A stretch of DNA of 64,000 bases. It comes from Diabrotica undecimpunctata. Taxonomy: Eukaryota > Arthropoda > Insecta > Coleoptera > Chrysomelidae. The stretch is from assembly GCF_040954645.1 (NCBI RefSeq), contig NC_092805.1:15774741-15838740 (forward strand). The letters run 5' to 3'. Position 1 is the stretch's first letter. Each line of letters starts with the position of its first letter. Below, in pieces: positions 51,480 to 62,973 of this stretch. Position numbers and translations under genes: made by a program. Below the pieces are notes generated by a model. That model was not told the origin of the DNA and did not search any database. It was given only the letters and a program-made list of their open reading frames with translations.

Positions 51480-53270
51480 ACTAATTTCTTATTTTTATGG
51501 GAGGCGTATATAAATGCACAGACAATATGGAAGGAAAGCATAAATTGTTTTCTGAGTGCAAAAAGCTTGATTGAAGAGGAAAGAAAACTAAGGAGAAAGT
51601 GGCAAAACACACACGCATCTATTGACAAAGCAAACCTAACAGAATTACCAGAAGACTTAAAAATCTGTTAAAAGAAGAAAAAAATAAGGGGATCCAAACT
51701 TATCTAGAAAATCTGACGCTGTTAAAAGATACAAACTATTCTTTATGGAAAGCGACGAGACTATTAAAAGGGCCACAAGACGTCTTACCTCCTTTAAAAA
51801 ATGCCGATGGTAAATGGGCAAGAACAGTAGAGAGAAATCAGAGACTTTCGCAGAACATCTTTTGAAAGTATTTAGTCCATTTGCCAAAGTAGTGCCTGTA
51901 GAACAAAAAGAACCACTTCATTCTTCTCTTGACGCTTCTATCAAATGGAACTACCAATCTCCCAATTGTAACATTAAAGAAGCACAACAGATAATAAAAA
52001 ATGAGCTAAAACTCAATAAGGTGCCGGGATACGATCTCGTTACAGGTAAGGTCCTTCAAGAACTAACCCGTAATTGCTACAGAATAATTACTATGATCTT
52101 CAATCTGCACTACTTCCCTTTGCAATGGAAAGTAGCACGGATTATACTCATTCAAAAACCTGGTAGAGATTTAAAAAATGTCAACTCATATCGACCGATT
52201 AGTTTACTCCCAGTCATTTCTTTGGTTCTTCAAGGTTTTTCAAAAACTTCTGTTGAGAAAAATCAAACCAATATTGGACAAAAAGGATCTTATACCTGAC
52301 CATCAATTTGGATTTCGTAACCAACACCCTACAATAGAACCAGTTCACAGATTATACACATCAATAAGAACTAGTCTTGAAAACAAGCAATACTACACTG
52401 CAGCCTTTTTAGATGCCTCTCAAGCTTTTGACAAGGTGTTGTACACAGGACTTCTGTATAAGTTAAAGAAAAATCTACCTTACACTTATTCCAAACTGCT
52501 TAAATCATACCTTACAGAAATACGATATCTAGTAAGGTATAGTGAAGCCTATACAAAACTCTACATCACCATATCTGGTGTACCTCAGGGTAGCGTGCTC
52601 AGACCGATATTGTACCTGATATATACGGCTGAATTACCAAAAAGCAATAACCTTACGCTTGCAACCTTTGCAGATGATACTGCTTTCCTAACATCTCATA
52701 GTAATCCAGTAATATCATCAGAGATACTGCAACTACATCTAAACAAAACAATGAATGGTGGAGAATCTCTCTGGAGAATTAAAGTAAATTCCTTAAAATC
52801 CATTTACATTTACTCTGAAAAGAGGTATAAAGTTAAGTTCGATGGACATCCTTTACTCCAAAAGGTAAAATATCTAAGCATTCATCTGGACAAACGATTA
52901 ACATGGACCAAACATATATGGACGAAAAGACTACAACTAGAAATTTTATACAGAAAACTTCACTGGATGCTGGGAAAAACTCATACCTATCGATCGACAA
53001 CAAGCTGCTGTTATACAAAGTTATAATAAAACCCGTTCGCAGGTTCGCAGCTCTGGGGATCAGCTTGCAAATCTAATGTTATGAAAATACAAAGATTTCA
53101 ATCTAAAACTCTAAGAACAATCGCAAATGACCCTTGGTATATCCAGAATGACGCCTTACATAGAGATCTGCAAGCTCTTACAAGCAACCTTCTCCAGAAC
53201 CAAGCGAAGAGATTGAAGCAATATGATATCTTGGACCTACCAAACCGTTCCTGACAGTGCCTACAGTCGT
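51480..53270 (+). mobile_element. Jockey-type LINE, linker, RT and C-terminus
   Basis: Plus frames: ETIKRATRRL-type linker, ORF 51814-52299 (NELKLNKVPGYDLVTGKVLQ, FPLQWKVARIILIQKPGRDL, NSYRPISLLPVISL), then after a frameshift at about 52200 ORF 52178-53026: DHQFGFRNQHPTIEPVHRLY, YYTAAFLDASQAFDKVLYTG (box A), ISGVPQGSVLRPILYLIYTA (box B), LATFADDTAFLTSHSNP (intact FADD), VKYLSIHLDKRLTWTKHI. A broken C-terminus follows: ANDPWYIQNDALHRDLQ, RLKQYDIL. Few lesions, catalytic motifs whole, so fairly young. Upstream nuclease missing. Confidence 0.85.
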
Positions 53271-53399
53271 GGAAGCTACGCCTTCACCAGCGCCCAACCA
53301 TTGTGATCTATGCCGCTTTAGTATTCTTGTTCGCGTATCTGTGTATGTGCTCATCTCACCGGTAACAAGCCAATATTTGTGTTATGACGCTTTGGTCAC

Positions 53400-54300
53400 T
53401 GGACCTTACATCTCTCTGACATTGTAAAGACAAACAATTTTACTTATTGTTTTATTGTGAAGCAGGTTGTAAAATCTCTTGATGTTAAAAAAAAATGATA
53501 TGGGATTTAAACTGTAAGTTGACACCCTTAACCGCAACATCAAAATGCAGTAGAATGCGTCTGGGTTGCGTAGTGTCTCCAATCTTATCGTCAATGATTA
53601 TAGTGAAGTCGTAGTTTTTAGGACAGTCGGGCTGAAAGAGACCCTTTCTTCTTGCATTTTACTCGTATTTAGTGTAATTCTTCACTTATTAAACCATTAA
53701 TTACCGGCTGTGGAAAGCTCTCAAAGGATTCTACCGTTTTGTGAATGTTAGTAAGGCTGTATCGTCTGCGCAGAGCAGAAGTTGGGTGGCTTGGAATGGT
53801 TTGGCTTGTGAGATCGCTGTTATATATAACAGCGGCGTTAGGATTGAACCTTATGGGACTCTAGCTAGTTAAGTAAAGGAGGTTGAGATATGATAACGAA
53901 CTTTTACTTGAAAGAGTTCTGTCACTAAGATATGATTATACAATTTTCATAATTTGTAACGGTATTCCGATGTCAATCAGCTTCCTGATTAGACCGTCAT
54001 ACTAGACTTGATCGAAAGCTTTTCTAACATCCAAAAACGTGGCTGTGGCGATGTTATTCGCATTTATAGATTGTCTGACTTTTGTTGAGAGATCCTTTAA
54101 TGTATAATGGGTAGATTTACCAGATTGAAATCCATATTGATAGTTTGAGATGATGATGGGTGCTTCGAGAAAATCAGTGAGGCTCTCCTTAATGATATAC
54201 TCAAGGATTTCTCCAGCATGTTGATTAGAGAGATAGATCTGTATGATTCCACATCGGTACGAGATTTACTCTGTTTGGTTGACATAATTGTATTGGGTAA
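53400..54300 (-). mobile_element. Jockey/CR1-type LINE fragment, RT fingers and palm
   Basis: Minus strand: HAGEILEYIIKESLTDFLEA, NYQYGFQSGKSTHYTLKDLS, NANNIATATFLDVRKAFDQV (box A), YDGLIRKLIDIGIPLQIMKI, SYLSDRTL, then a decayed box B and further pieces ending near 53400. Many stops. It points back to back with the plus-strand LINE at 51480-53270. Confidence 0.7.
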
Positions 54301-55614
54301 AATAGCTAAGTTTTAGACATGCATTAATTATTTTTGTTAGAGAGGCATGATACTCTCTGGAAATTGTTTTAGGCATCAACGACTGATGCTTATCAGACCT
54401 GAGAGAATTATTTTTACCGATACGGCAATACATCTTCGTTTCCCTGTCATTTATGGGCTCTATGATGGGTTAATGGTCAGGGGGATTGGACCGTGGGAGA
54501 GTATCCTTGGAATACGTGATTAAAGTTTTAATTTTGAGGAGTTTGTTAATTCGGAAAATTCGAATAGTTCATACTCTTTAAGATAGCCAATACACTAATG
54601 ACGTCATTCATATTTCGGTCCAATCAACTATGAATTCCTCGTTAGACTCTAAGCTTATTCTTCCTTAATTTATATTATATAATAACTAATTTAAATACTC
54701 TTTAAAAACATATTTGGTTTCTTGATGTAACCATTTAAACTTCTTATTAATAAACCCCAACAGGCCCCTATAAAAACTAATTTAATCAATCAAAAACTGT
54801 TTGTTATTACAACTAGGTCTATTCTAATTCTTTTATTAATGATGTATTAAATTGACCTAATAATACTGTTTGTTACAGCGGTCCGGAACATATTTTAATC
54901 ACAATTTTGGTATCCTTGAAGCTAATAACCACGTGAACTGGTCAGAGTAAACAATTAACTGTGACCATGAGTTGAGGTTTGCTCAGGAAGAAGGATGTAA
55001 TTGCAATAAAATGGACAAACTTGTACATTAAAAAAATATCTTTAGGTTAATTTAAAAATCAACAAAAAATACCCTGAGATAAATGGATTTTCTATTTCGC
55101 AATATATTTATGACAAAAGTCGAAAAATAAGAATTAAATTTCGAGAAAGTTGCCCAAAATTGGATGTTGTACTAGAAACTTCAAAGTTTTAGAGAGCAAC
55201 TTTTTACAGTAAACAACTATTTTGAAAATGTGTCCACATTAAAGTGTAACTGTGAGATTTAACAACAATTTTCCTTGAAAAGTAAAAACGTGTAAAATGT
55301 TAAAAAATAATTACGGAGAATGGTAGATCAAGAGGAAGAGAGATGCGGAGATGCAATTGTATGTACCTTTCACTAAATCAATATATTTCTTAAAATTGAT
55401 ACAAAATACGTGGATATTGCTCGGTTTGAAATTTTACACAAATTTTTATACAATTCTTTACAAGATAAAGTATATTGAGTTAATAAAAAAGGCAAATTAC
55501 TTTGTTTCAAATAAAAGCCCAATGCGCCAACTACGGAAGTTTTTTTGACCACGGCCATTACTGGGAAAGGTTTAATATTAAAGGGAATTTGATTATTAGA
55601 AAATTATTTACTTA
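54301..55614. other. AT-rich, nothing recognised
   Basis: No supported feature. Confidence 0.55.
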
Positions 55615-56350
55615 TTTTTTTCTTTTGTTCACCAGATCCCCATGGTTATGTCTTTTTCGATGATTTTTGCCAATGTCCTCCCTTTCGACAACATTATTTA
55701 ACGAAGTATTGGCAAAACCTTACACGGAAATGGTGAAAATCTATTATAAAGAAAAACCCATGGGAAATTAAATCACTTTTCCAAGAAATAAGTGCCTGCG
55801 ACGTAGCACACTCACGCTATGACTCTGGAAGCTCTTCCACAATTTTCTCGTCTTCCCACCTCCTCTCCTCCGGCACCCTTTGGCCCCACAGTCTTCGTGT
55901 TGAAAGTTTTCGTTTCTCTCAAGTTTTAGATTGATGTTATGAGAAAAGTTGAGAGTGACTTTTTAGTTATTTGGTTGGCAATTTACATTAAGTGGTACGG
56001 TGAACACTTTGGCGGACTTCGGTAATGAGGCAGGGCCCTCTGGTGGGGCTTATCAGTTAATTACATCCAGGGAGGTGGAGGTAGAGGTGGAAATTGATAA
56101 TTTTTGTTTCTTTAGTAGATTTTTGTTAGTTTTAATTATTCGCAAAAGACAAAAAATAATACAAAGAGTTTATTATTCTATATTATAAATAAAATCCAGC
56201 TCTTTAATTTTCTTGTACCTAAAGTTTTAGAAACTTTGATCCTATGAAACGGTTCTACTGCTGGACATGCTAGCTTCATGATTTTATACACTGAGATAGA
56301 CTTGGCGCTTTGTTTGTCAAATATTAGATATTGAATCATAAATTGTAGGA
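55615..56350. other. Unassigned GC-elevated block with splice-like acceptor
   Basis: TTTTCTTTTGTTCACCAG (AG at about 55637) precedes a stretch whose composition rises at 55790-56090, including a pyrimidine-rich run (CTTCCCACCTCCTCTCCTCC) and a GGAGGTGGAGGTAGAGGTGG run. A plus-strand frame from 56000 reads TLADFGNEAGPSGGAYQLIT, but it lacks an ATG and any known domain. Confidence 0.3.
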
Positions 56351-56482
56351 TATTGTAGTCATCATCATCATTCTGGCTTCATCGATGTTATCAAGGAACC
56401 TTGTTTTGGTTCTTTCTCTATTCTATAAAGTTCGAATGGATAACATTGTCCTCTGGTTCTTCAGATTGAGAATATTTTTGGG

Positions 56483-56619
56483 ATTCCGCTATTTCTTTCG
56501 TTTTCTTCAGTTGTTCGTACAAGCAACCTTCAAAATTTGACACAATAAAATCTATTTGTGTCAAAGTTTGAAGGTTTCTTGTACAAAAAAACTAAAGAAA
56601 ATGAAAAAGATAGCGGAAT
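56483..56619. repeat. Foldback: 63-bp arms, 10-base loop
   Basis: ATTCCGCTATTTCTTTCG... through CTTCAAAATTTGACACAA (56483-56545) and its complement (56556-56619, TTGTGTCAAAGTTTGAAGG... ATAGCGGAAT) match at about 85 percent. It interrupts the LINE reading after RRRYNIELY. Confidence 0.85.
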
Positions 56620-56888
56620 AAAGTTCGATGTTGTATCGTCTTCTCCACACTCCATTGTCATTCACTGCTCCAGAGATTCGCCTTAGTACTTTTCTTTCGA
56701 AAAATCCTAACATGTTTTCGTTACTTTTTATTATAGTCCAGGTCTCTAAACCATATGAACTGAGCGTATCATTTTTTTTTGTAGTTTTATTTTTGTATTT
56801 CTCGATATAATTGTGGATTTTAGGAGGAGATTGACCCCAAAATAGCATCTGTTGGCGCTCCCAGGTATACAAATTCGTTCACTGTTTC

Positions 56889-57605
56889 TTCTAACAAAGA
56901 AATATCAACAAAGACCAAGTTGACAATATACAAAACAATATATAGACCTACAGTGACATATGGAGCAGACAATTGGATATTAAACAAAAGACATCAGAGC
57001 AGAATTCAGGCTGCAAAGATGAAATACATCAGAAAAACGATCGCAGATACTGCAGAGTAAGGTTAAGACTTGGCAGAAAGCAACAGAGATGGCATCCAAT
57101 AGGAAGGAATGGAGAAAGTTCGTTAAGAGCTAGAACACCTCAGAAGATTGTAACATATTGTAATTTAATGAATTGTATTATAAATGGCCCAACACCGAAA
57201 GGTACAAATGAGTCTACTGATTAAGTAAGTAAAGTCACCGTTTCGATGACGTCGTTTTCTTCTAACAAAGAAATATCAACAAAGACCAAGTTGACAATAT
57301 ACAAAACAATATATAGACCTACAGTGACATATGGAGCAGAAAATTGGATATTAAACAAAAGACATCAGAGCAGAATTCAGGCTGCAAAGATGAAATACAT
57401 CAGAAAAACGATCGCAGATACTGCAGAGTAAGGTTAAGACTTGGCAGAAAGCAACAGAGATGGCATCCAATAGGAAGGAATGGAGAAAGTTCGTTAAGAG
57501 CTAGAACACCTCAGAAGATTGTAACATATTGTAATTTAATGAATTGTATTATAAATGGCCCAACACCGAAAGGTACAAATGGGTCTACTGATTAAGTAAG
57601 TAAAG
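56889..57605 (+). mobile_element. Deleted LINE insertion in tandem duplicate, unit 371 bp
   Basis: The units (from about 56885 and from 57256) differ by two bases in 371: ACAATTGG/AAAATTGG and AATGAGTC/AATGGGTC. Each reads EISTKTKLTIYKTIYRPTVT, YGAENWILNKRHQSRIQAAK, MKYIRKTI, then jumps to ADTAE...GKTWQKATEMASNRKEWRKF. Against the related copy at 61624-62330 the same roughly 290-base block is missing in both, so deletion came before duplication. Target duplication TCACTGTTTC (56879-56888) / TCACCGTTTC (57235-57244, repeated at 57606-57615). The tail is (TAAG)n. Confidence 0.88.
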
Positions 57606-57785
57606 TCACCGTTTCGATGACGTCGTTTTCTATAACAAGTGGTCGTAGGATTTGTGGTTGCGTGCTTATTTTCACATACTTAGGTCGAAGGCTGCCTTGT
57701 GGTCTGTAAATATGTGATGAGTATCAATGCCATATTCCAGTGTTTTTTCTAAACTTTCAATTGAAATAGTTATACGCTGCTAGAA

Positions 57786-59639
57786 GAAGAATTAAACATA
57801 GGATAAAAGCAGTATGTACTTTCTAAATCAAAAAACCATTATTTGGAATAAACTTTTATGAAAAATCTTTGTTGCGAAACATCATCGCAAACATCAGTTG
57901 TATATCAATGTTAAACCAGACGATTTTTAATAGCATGCATCATTGTCTTCTTAATTATTTTATAGTGGTTTATCCAATTATACCGACACAATAGAATTTT
58001 AAGTGATAAATGTAAAAACTGTCAGTCAAAAGTATCTATCATTCATTGTTCGTTATAAATCATCGAAGATTCATTTTAACCTGATAAAATAACAAAGAAA
58101 AATTTCATATAATTTACAAACGTACCGTATGTTCCAAAATTCGATATAGAATTATAAAAGTTCAATCTGTTCGAAAATTCTTTACAAAATCACTAAGTAG
58201 GTGGACAATAAAAGAAAAAATATTGTTTGGTAGCTTCTTTATATGTTAATGATACAAAACTATGCCAGTTTAGAGCATTGTATCACCAAAAAACAACAGT
58301 TATATAAACATTTTTAAAATTTATTCAGGCCGTCTACATTTTTATGTTAATGTCTAAGGTCTCTCGTATTTTCATCAACCAAATCTTCTTTTATCTGGTC
58401 CTAGTCAAGCATTAAAATCATAGACGTCGAACTAGTTTTTTCTAATGGACTCTTAGATTTTAATTTAGAAATATGAATGTATTTGCTTGAGTGAGATATC
58501 TAGAATAAACAAAAAGGTTGAGAAGGGACGGACATGTGGCAAATTACTATGTGTTATGTGTATGAAGATTTATTACTATAGAGTTTCAGTAAAATTAAAA
58601 ATGTACATCTTTTAAATCGCGATGTAGATTTTTAGAAGAGCAAAATAATAAAAGTGCCAATAATAATTATTGTATTGTAAAGTATTGTAAATTACAGGCA
58701 TATTATAAATTGTACTGTACACGTACAACTTTCCTAAAATGTGGATATATAGGTTTGTTATAAACAAATAAACTTAGAACTCCAACATTCCCAAACAAAG
58801 CTCTTATTGAGCTTTATAAAATTTTTTTAACCTAACTTCTGCTGGCCCCTGAACGATAATAATATTTTTTTGTATTTCCATTCATCATATTCTCGCATTT
58901 TTTGTATATCTTCGAATGGATTACTCTCAGAAATGCCTTAAGAGCGTGACCCTTCAAACTAATTAATTAGTCTGTAAATTTCTGGGTAAACTTTGTCATG
59001 ACCTGGACTTATACCGCTTTTCAATGTGAACCAATATCCAACCTTTTTATTTTGATGTTGCTAGAAAGGTCCAAATGTCCCTAAAGGGATATTTGGATTA
59101 ATGTTCTTTAATTTGCCAAAGATCCAGCAACTTCCTAGCTTTTCAGTTAATATATAGGTCTAACACATTATAACTTACAGTTGTTGATGGTCTATCTGCT
59201 TTTTGGAGATTTACTGACTCTGAACTGATAACAAATTCAACAAACAAACTCTACAGGAAAATTTTGGGAGATTTATTGTATTTCTAAGAATAAATCTACA
59301 ATATATTTCTTATACATTTCTTAATAGAAATACTTAAACCAAGATTACTGCACTTAGATAATAATCTAACAAATAGTGTAAAGTAGGGATGGTCTGTTCT
59401 AAAGATAACCCACACAGAAGTGGATTTTTTTCCTTTTCAGAAAGTTATCAGTTAGAAAAAACACATGGTCAAAACTTTCTAATTTCATTTTTACCTGTTA
59501 ATTTAAAAAAGGTTACTAAAATTGATGGGAGAATCTATAGCTCTTACTCCGGACGAAAATATGTTACGGTATAAGTTAGCAAACAGCGGTAAAAAATGAT
59601 TTCAAAGCGGCTGGGGACACTTAGTAGCGCCATGCATCT
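57786..59639. other. AT-rich, no firm feature
   Basis: Around 58980-59270 the minus strand has traces such as LKSGISPGHDKVYPEIYRLI that may come from an I/Jockey-like LINE, too decayed to define. A 61-codon plus frame at 59389-59574 is unassigned. Confidence 0.4.
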
Positions 59640-60340
59640 GTTGGGAATTCAATTTATAAAAAGTTTTATGTTACAAATGACGTTGGTCACTAAAAATCTT
59701 CTCCCCTTAATTCTTTCAATTTACCTTCAGCTCTTCTTTGTCCAATATAGGCCGTGCATATCTGTCGCTCAAGGACGGTAAAGCTGTTTTTCTATAGGCA
59801 CCCGTTATTTGTTTTACTTTTTTTATGAAAGTTAACCGTCGCATTGTCTTGAATCCATTTCTGTTTATCTTCGCTTATTAATGTCTTTAGTGTACCAATA
59901 TTTTATATTCATCCTATTGATTTTTTACAAGTTAACGTTCATTCATTAAGTCCAGAAGCTCATCTGTCATCCATGGTTTTATCTGTTATCTGAATCCATT
60001 TCTGTTTATCTTCGCTTATTAATGTCTTTATTATACCAATATTTTATATTCATCCTATTGATTTTTTACAAGTTAACGTTCATTCATTAAGTCCAGAAGC
60101 TCATCTGTCATCCATGGTTTTATCTGTTTCCGCTTTTATTGACCAAGGACTTTTTAGTGGCTGTTTGTATATTTCCTTTGGACATATTCCAGATATCATT
60201 CGATGCATTTTGTTCGCTGAGATTACTTTCCTGGCAAAGGTTGTCCATTTCTGCCTTCATTTTCTTCTGTTTTAATAAGCGTCTCATGTCAAGAATTTCA
60301 TTTGGGCATCACTATTCACATTCCTTTATGACTAGAGACA
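59640..60340 (-). mobile_element. RTE-type LINE, endonuclease-RT linker with internal tandem duplication
   Basis: Minus strand: LDMRRLLKQKKMKAEMDNLC, NDIWNMSKGNIQTATKKSLV, IKPWMTDELLDLMNERKLVK, DEYKILVH, AKINRNGFKTM. This is the basic linker with the K.WMT.EIL.LM.ERR signature also seen at about 16300. The 141-base part encoding IKPWMTDELL... is present twice in a row (59848-59988 and 59989-60129), differing at two or three bases. Confidence 0.68.
59848..60129. repeat. Tandem duplication, 2 x 141 bp
   Basis: GAATCCATTTCTGTTTATCT starts at 59851 and 59992; the copies end at TGGTTTTATCTGTT(A/T). Near-identical (AGTGTACC versus ATTATACC), so recent relative to the LINE. Confidence 0.9.
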
Positions 60341-61623
60341 CATGAATGACAAATAACTAATGAAATAAATGGCCCACGGCACTAAAAGCTAGACAGGAGG
60401 ATGGCAGATAGAAATACCTATTTAAACATTTACAATTCAGGTCTAATAAACATTACATTAAAAAGGACAGATGTGATACGAAACGAGTAAATTATTTAAA
60501 GAAAAATGTCTGTTTTATATGGAAACCAACACACAACAAAAGGTCTAATACAAGGCAAAGGCGACATTAGTGAATGCAAAAGTCTACAACAGCAGATGTT
60601 TTGATCAATCATTTAGAACCTTTCTTAAAACTGTTTTTAATAATTCTTAAAAATTTTATTTTGATATGCTTGATTTAAACCTACCTTTTATTGTAAAATG
60701 TTATGAAAATTAAACATATTTTTTTCTTTCAGGTAAGCCTCTTCTGAAATGTATGTAAGTATAAAGAAAATTTAGATTATTATTGATCAATGACATTTCT
60801 CGTTAATAATTATCGCTTAAAGCATACACTAAACTTTTCCAAGGATTTTCTTATTCTGTTCTTAAGCCATTATGGCCTCTGTTGTAAGGCCATCATACCG
60901 TAGCCTGTCCTTTCATTAAACTTTACCAAGGAGTCCTGTGCATTCAATGAGCCAGCAGCATCGTCACGTGAAATCTAAGGATCTCTTCCGATTTAATTGT
61001 TGGTTGGCTAATGTGTGTCCGCACCAGATCACTAAGCGAACCACATTCGCGAATTTCTCTGACTGTTTTAACTCTCACTTACTGAACTGTGTCGGATTAT
61101 TGGAGGATTTTCTATCGATATTGTATATGAATTTCTTTTTGTGGGAATTTGCCGTTTTTTGATCCTTCATTTATTTTGATGGCTCACTTCATCTTGAAGC
61201 GTCTTTAGGGACGCCACAGAATGTTCCTGGATCCACAAAATTTTCTGTCGAGCCCCGTTTTTTTAGTGTTTATCCGAACACTCATCATAATATGGACTAT
61301 TACGCAATTTGTGGTCCCTCAGTGCCATATTAAAAATCATCGTCAGAGTATGAGATGTCCTGTATCATTTAACCCTTTAAAGATCAACTTTTTTGGTAAA
61401 ACTAACATATCGTCTGAATTTATCTGAAAGAGAGGTTCGTCAATAGTACGTTATTAGCTTTTGAGTCTTAACAAAGTCATATATGGCTACCAATGAACTC
61501 TATAAATTAAGCGCGGAAGACCAGTGAAGTAGTTTCAAGCATATTTCACATGCAATCATATAATTTACAGTACAACATATCGCGCGGAAACGGGCTTGTT
61601 CTTGTTAGTTTATTTTTAAATTT
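60341..61623. other. Unassigned, partly GC-balanced
   Basis: 60850-61340 is less AT-rich than its flanks. Plus frames at 60938-61162 (RHVKSKDLFRFNCWLANVCP) and 61221-61427 have no recognised domain; neither strand reads as a LINE. TTTTTTCTTTCAG at about 60732 is an acceptor-like string directly followed by GTAAG. Confidence 0.35.
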
Positions 61624-62330
61624 TATCTTACTTACTTACTTACTTAATCAGTTGACCCATTTGTACCTTTCGGTGTTGGGCCGTTTAAAATACAATTCAT
61701 TAAATTACAATATTTGACAGTCTTCTGAGGTGTCCTAGCTCTTAACGAACTTTCTCCATTCCTTCCTATTGGATGCCATCTATGTTGCTTCCTGCCGAGT
61801 CTTACCCTTACTCTGCAGTATCTGCGAGATGTCACTGTCCCATTCTTTAATGGGTCTTCCTCTTCTGTTCTTCCCTATTGGTTTGGCGTCCCACACTCTT
61901 TTTACTTGTCTATTATTGTCCATCCGGGTTAGATGTCCGAAACATCCCAATTTTTTCTCCTTTATTGACTCGAGTATCGGTTTGATTTTGAGTCTTTCTC
62001 TTATTTCTTCATTTCTGATTCTATCAGTTCTTTTTACTCCTATCGTTCTTCTGAGGTATTTCATCTCTATTGCCTGAATTCTGCTCTGATGTCTTTTGTT
62101 TAATATCCAATTTTCTGCTCCATATGTCACTGTAGGTCTATATATTGTTTTGTATATTGTCATCTTGGTCTTTGTTGATATTTCTTTGTTATTAGGGAAT
62201 CCTCTATTTAGTGCTTGGAATAGTTTTCCTGTGTTTTCCATTTTGTTGTTAAGATCGTCCTCGATGTCTCCTTTGTTGTTGATTACTGTTCCTAAGTATT
62301 TGTAATTTTTTATTAATTATTTTAAAATTC
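61624..62330 (-). mobile_element. RTE-type LINE, 5'-truncated, fairly intact 3' part
   Basis: Minus ORF 61780-62241 gives NKEISTKTKMTIYKTIYRPT, YGAENWILNKRHQSRIQAIE, MKYLRRTIGVKRTDRIRNEE, KEKKLGCFGHLTRMDNNRQV, GKNRRGRPIKEWDSDISQIL; upstream it starts at NYKYLGTVINNKGDIEDDL (about 62310). One small frameshift precedes MASNRKEWRKF-like sequence. The tail is (TAAG)n, five units. It is the reference copy for the fragments at 13800 and 56889. Confidence 0.85.
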
Positions 62331-62969
62331 TAGAGTGCCGTCTTGCAATAACAGTATTAGAATGTTGTAGTATTAAAATGAACTACTTTTTAGGTTCACG
62401 GTCTTTCGATATTATCATGAAAAAAAAAATAGTTTTTAAAAAATAGTGTCAAACCATAGAGAAGTAAATTGAACAAAGGGTAATAATCCTTATATGCTAT
62501 AAATATCATGCGCTACTCATAGACAGGCAGTTTAACAACAATTTAATGCGCTTGTTCAAACGTTTATTCATGCAAAAGTTTAATATGTTAATCATCGCAA
62601 CTACTACAACCCAACTAATGCCATAACTATAACAAGAATACTTTTTAGATTCAAATAGACCATAAGACGGATATTGCCGACATAAAGACAGAGGCAAGTG
62701 AATCAAAACAGTAAAAAGGTCACAAGTAATGCTTTAAAACTAATAAAGACATTGACTGTAGTAAATATAGGCTATTTAGCAACTCTCTACACCATCACCT
62801 GTAGATATCCTTTGAATTTAACGCTTTTTTTGTTCTGTGTGGTACGTGTCATTAGTAAATGCCTTGCTACTACGCAAAATGCATTTGGGTAAAATTCTAT
62901 GCACTTTTGGTACATATACATCTACAGAGAAGTTGTTCAAAATTAAATTTTCTATCGAAATGTCACCTT
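62331..62969. other. AT-rich, nothing recognised
   Basis: No supported feature. Confidence 0.55.
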
Positions 62970-62973
62970 TTAA

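Larger units (their letters stand above)
56355..57785 (-). mobile_element. RTE-type LINE host, interrupted twice
   Basis: Minus strand, from 57785 down: SLEKTLEYGIDTHHIFTDHK, AAFD (box A), a deletion, then KYVKISTQPQILRPLVIEND, VIET | VNEFVYLGAP (split by the insertion at 56889-57605), KIHNYIEKYKNK, SYGLETWTIIKSNENMLGFF, ERKVLRRISGAVNDNGVWRR, then the foldback (56483-56619), and RTKTRFLDNIDEARMMM at the 3' end with a (GAT)n tail at about 56360. Confidence 0.72.

Noticed and set aside
60720..60745. TTTTTTCTTTCAG followed by GTAAGC as a zero-length exon or recursive splice site
   Set aside because: Recursive splice sites do have this CAG|GTAAG form, but a single occurrence without transcript or host gene is not enough.
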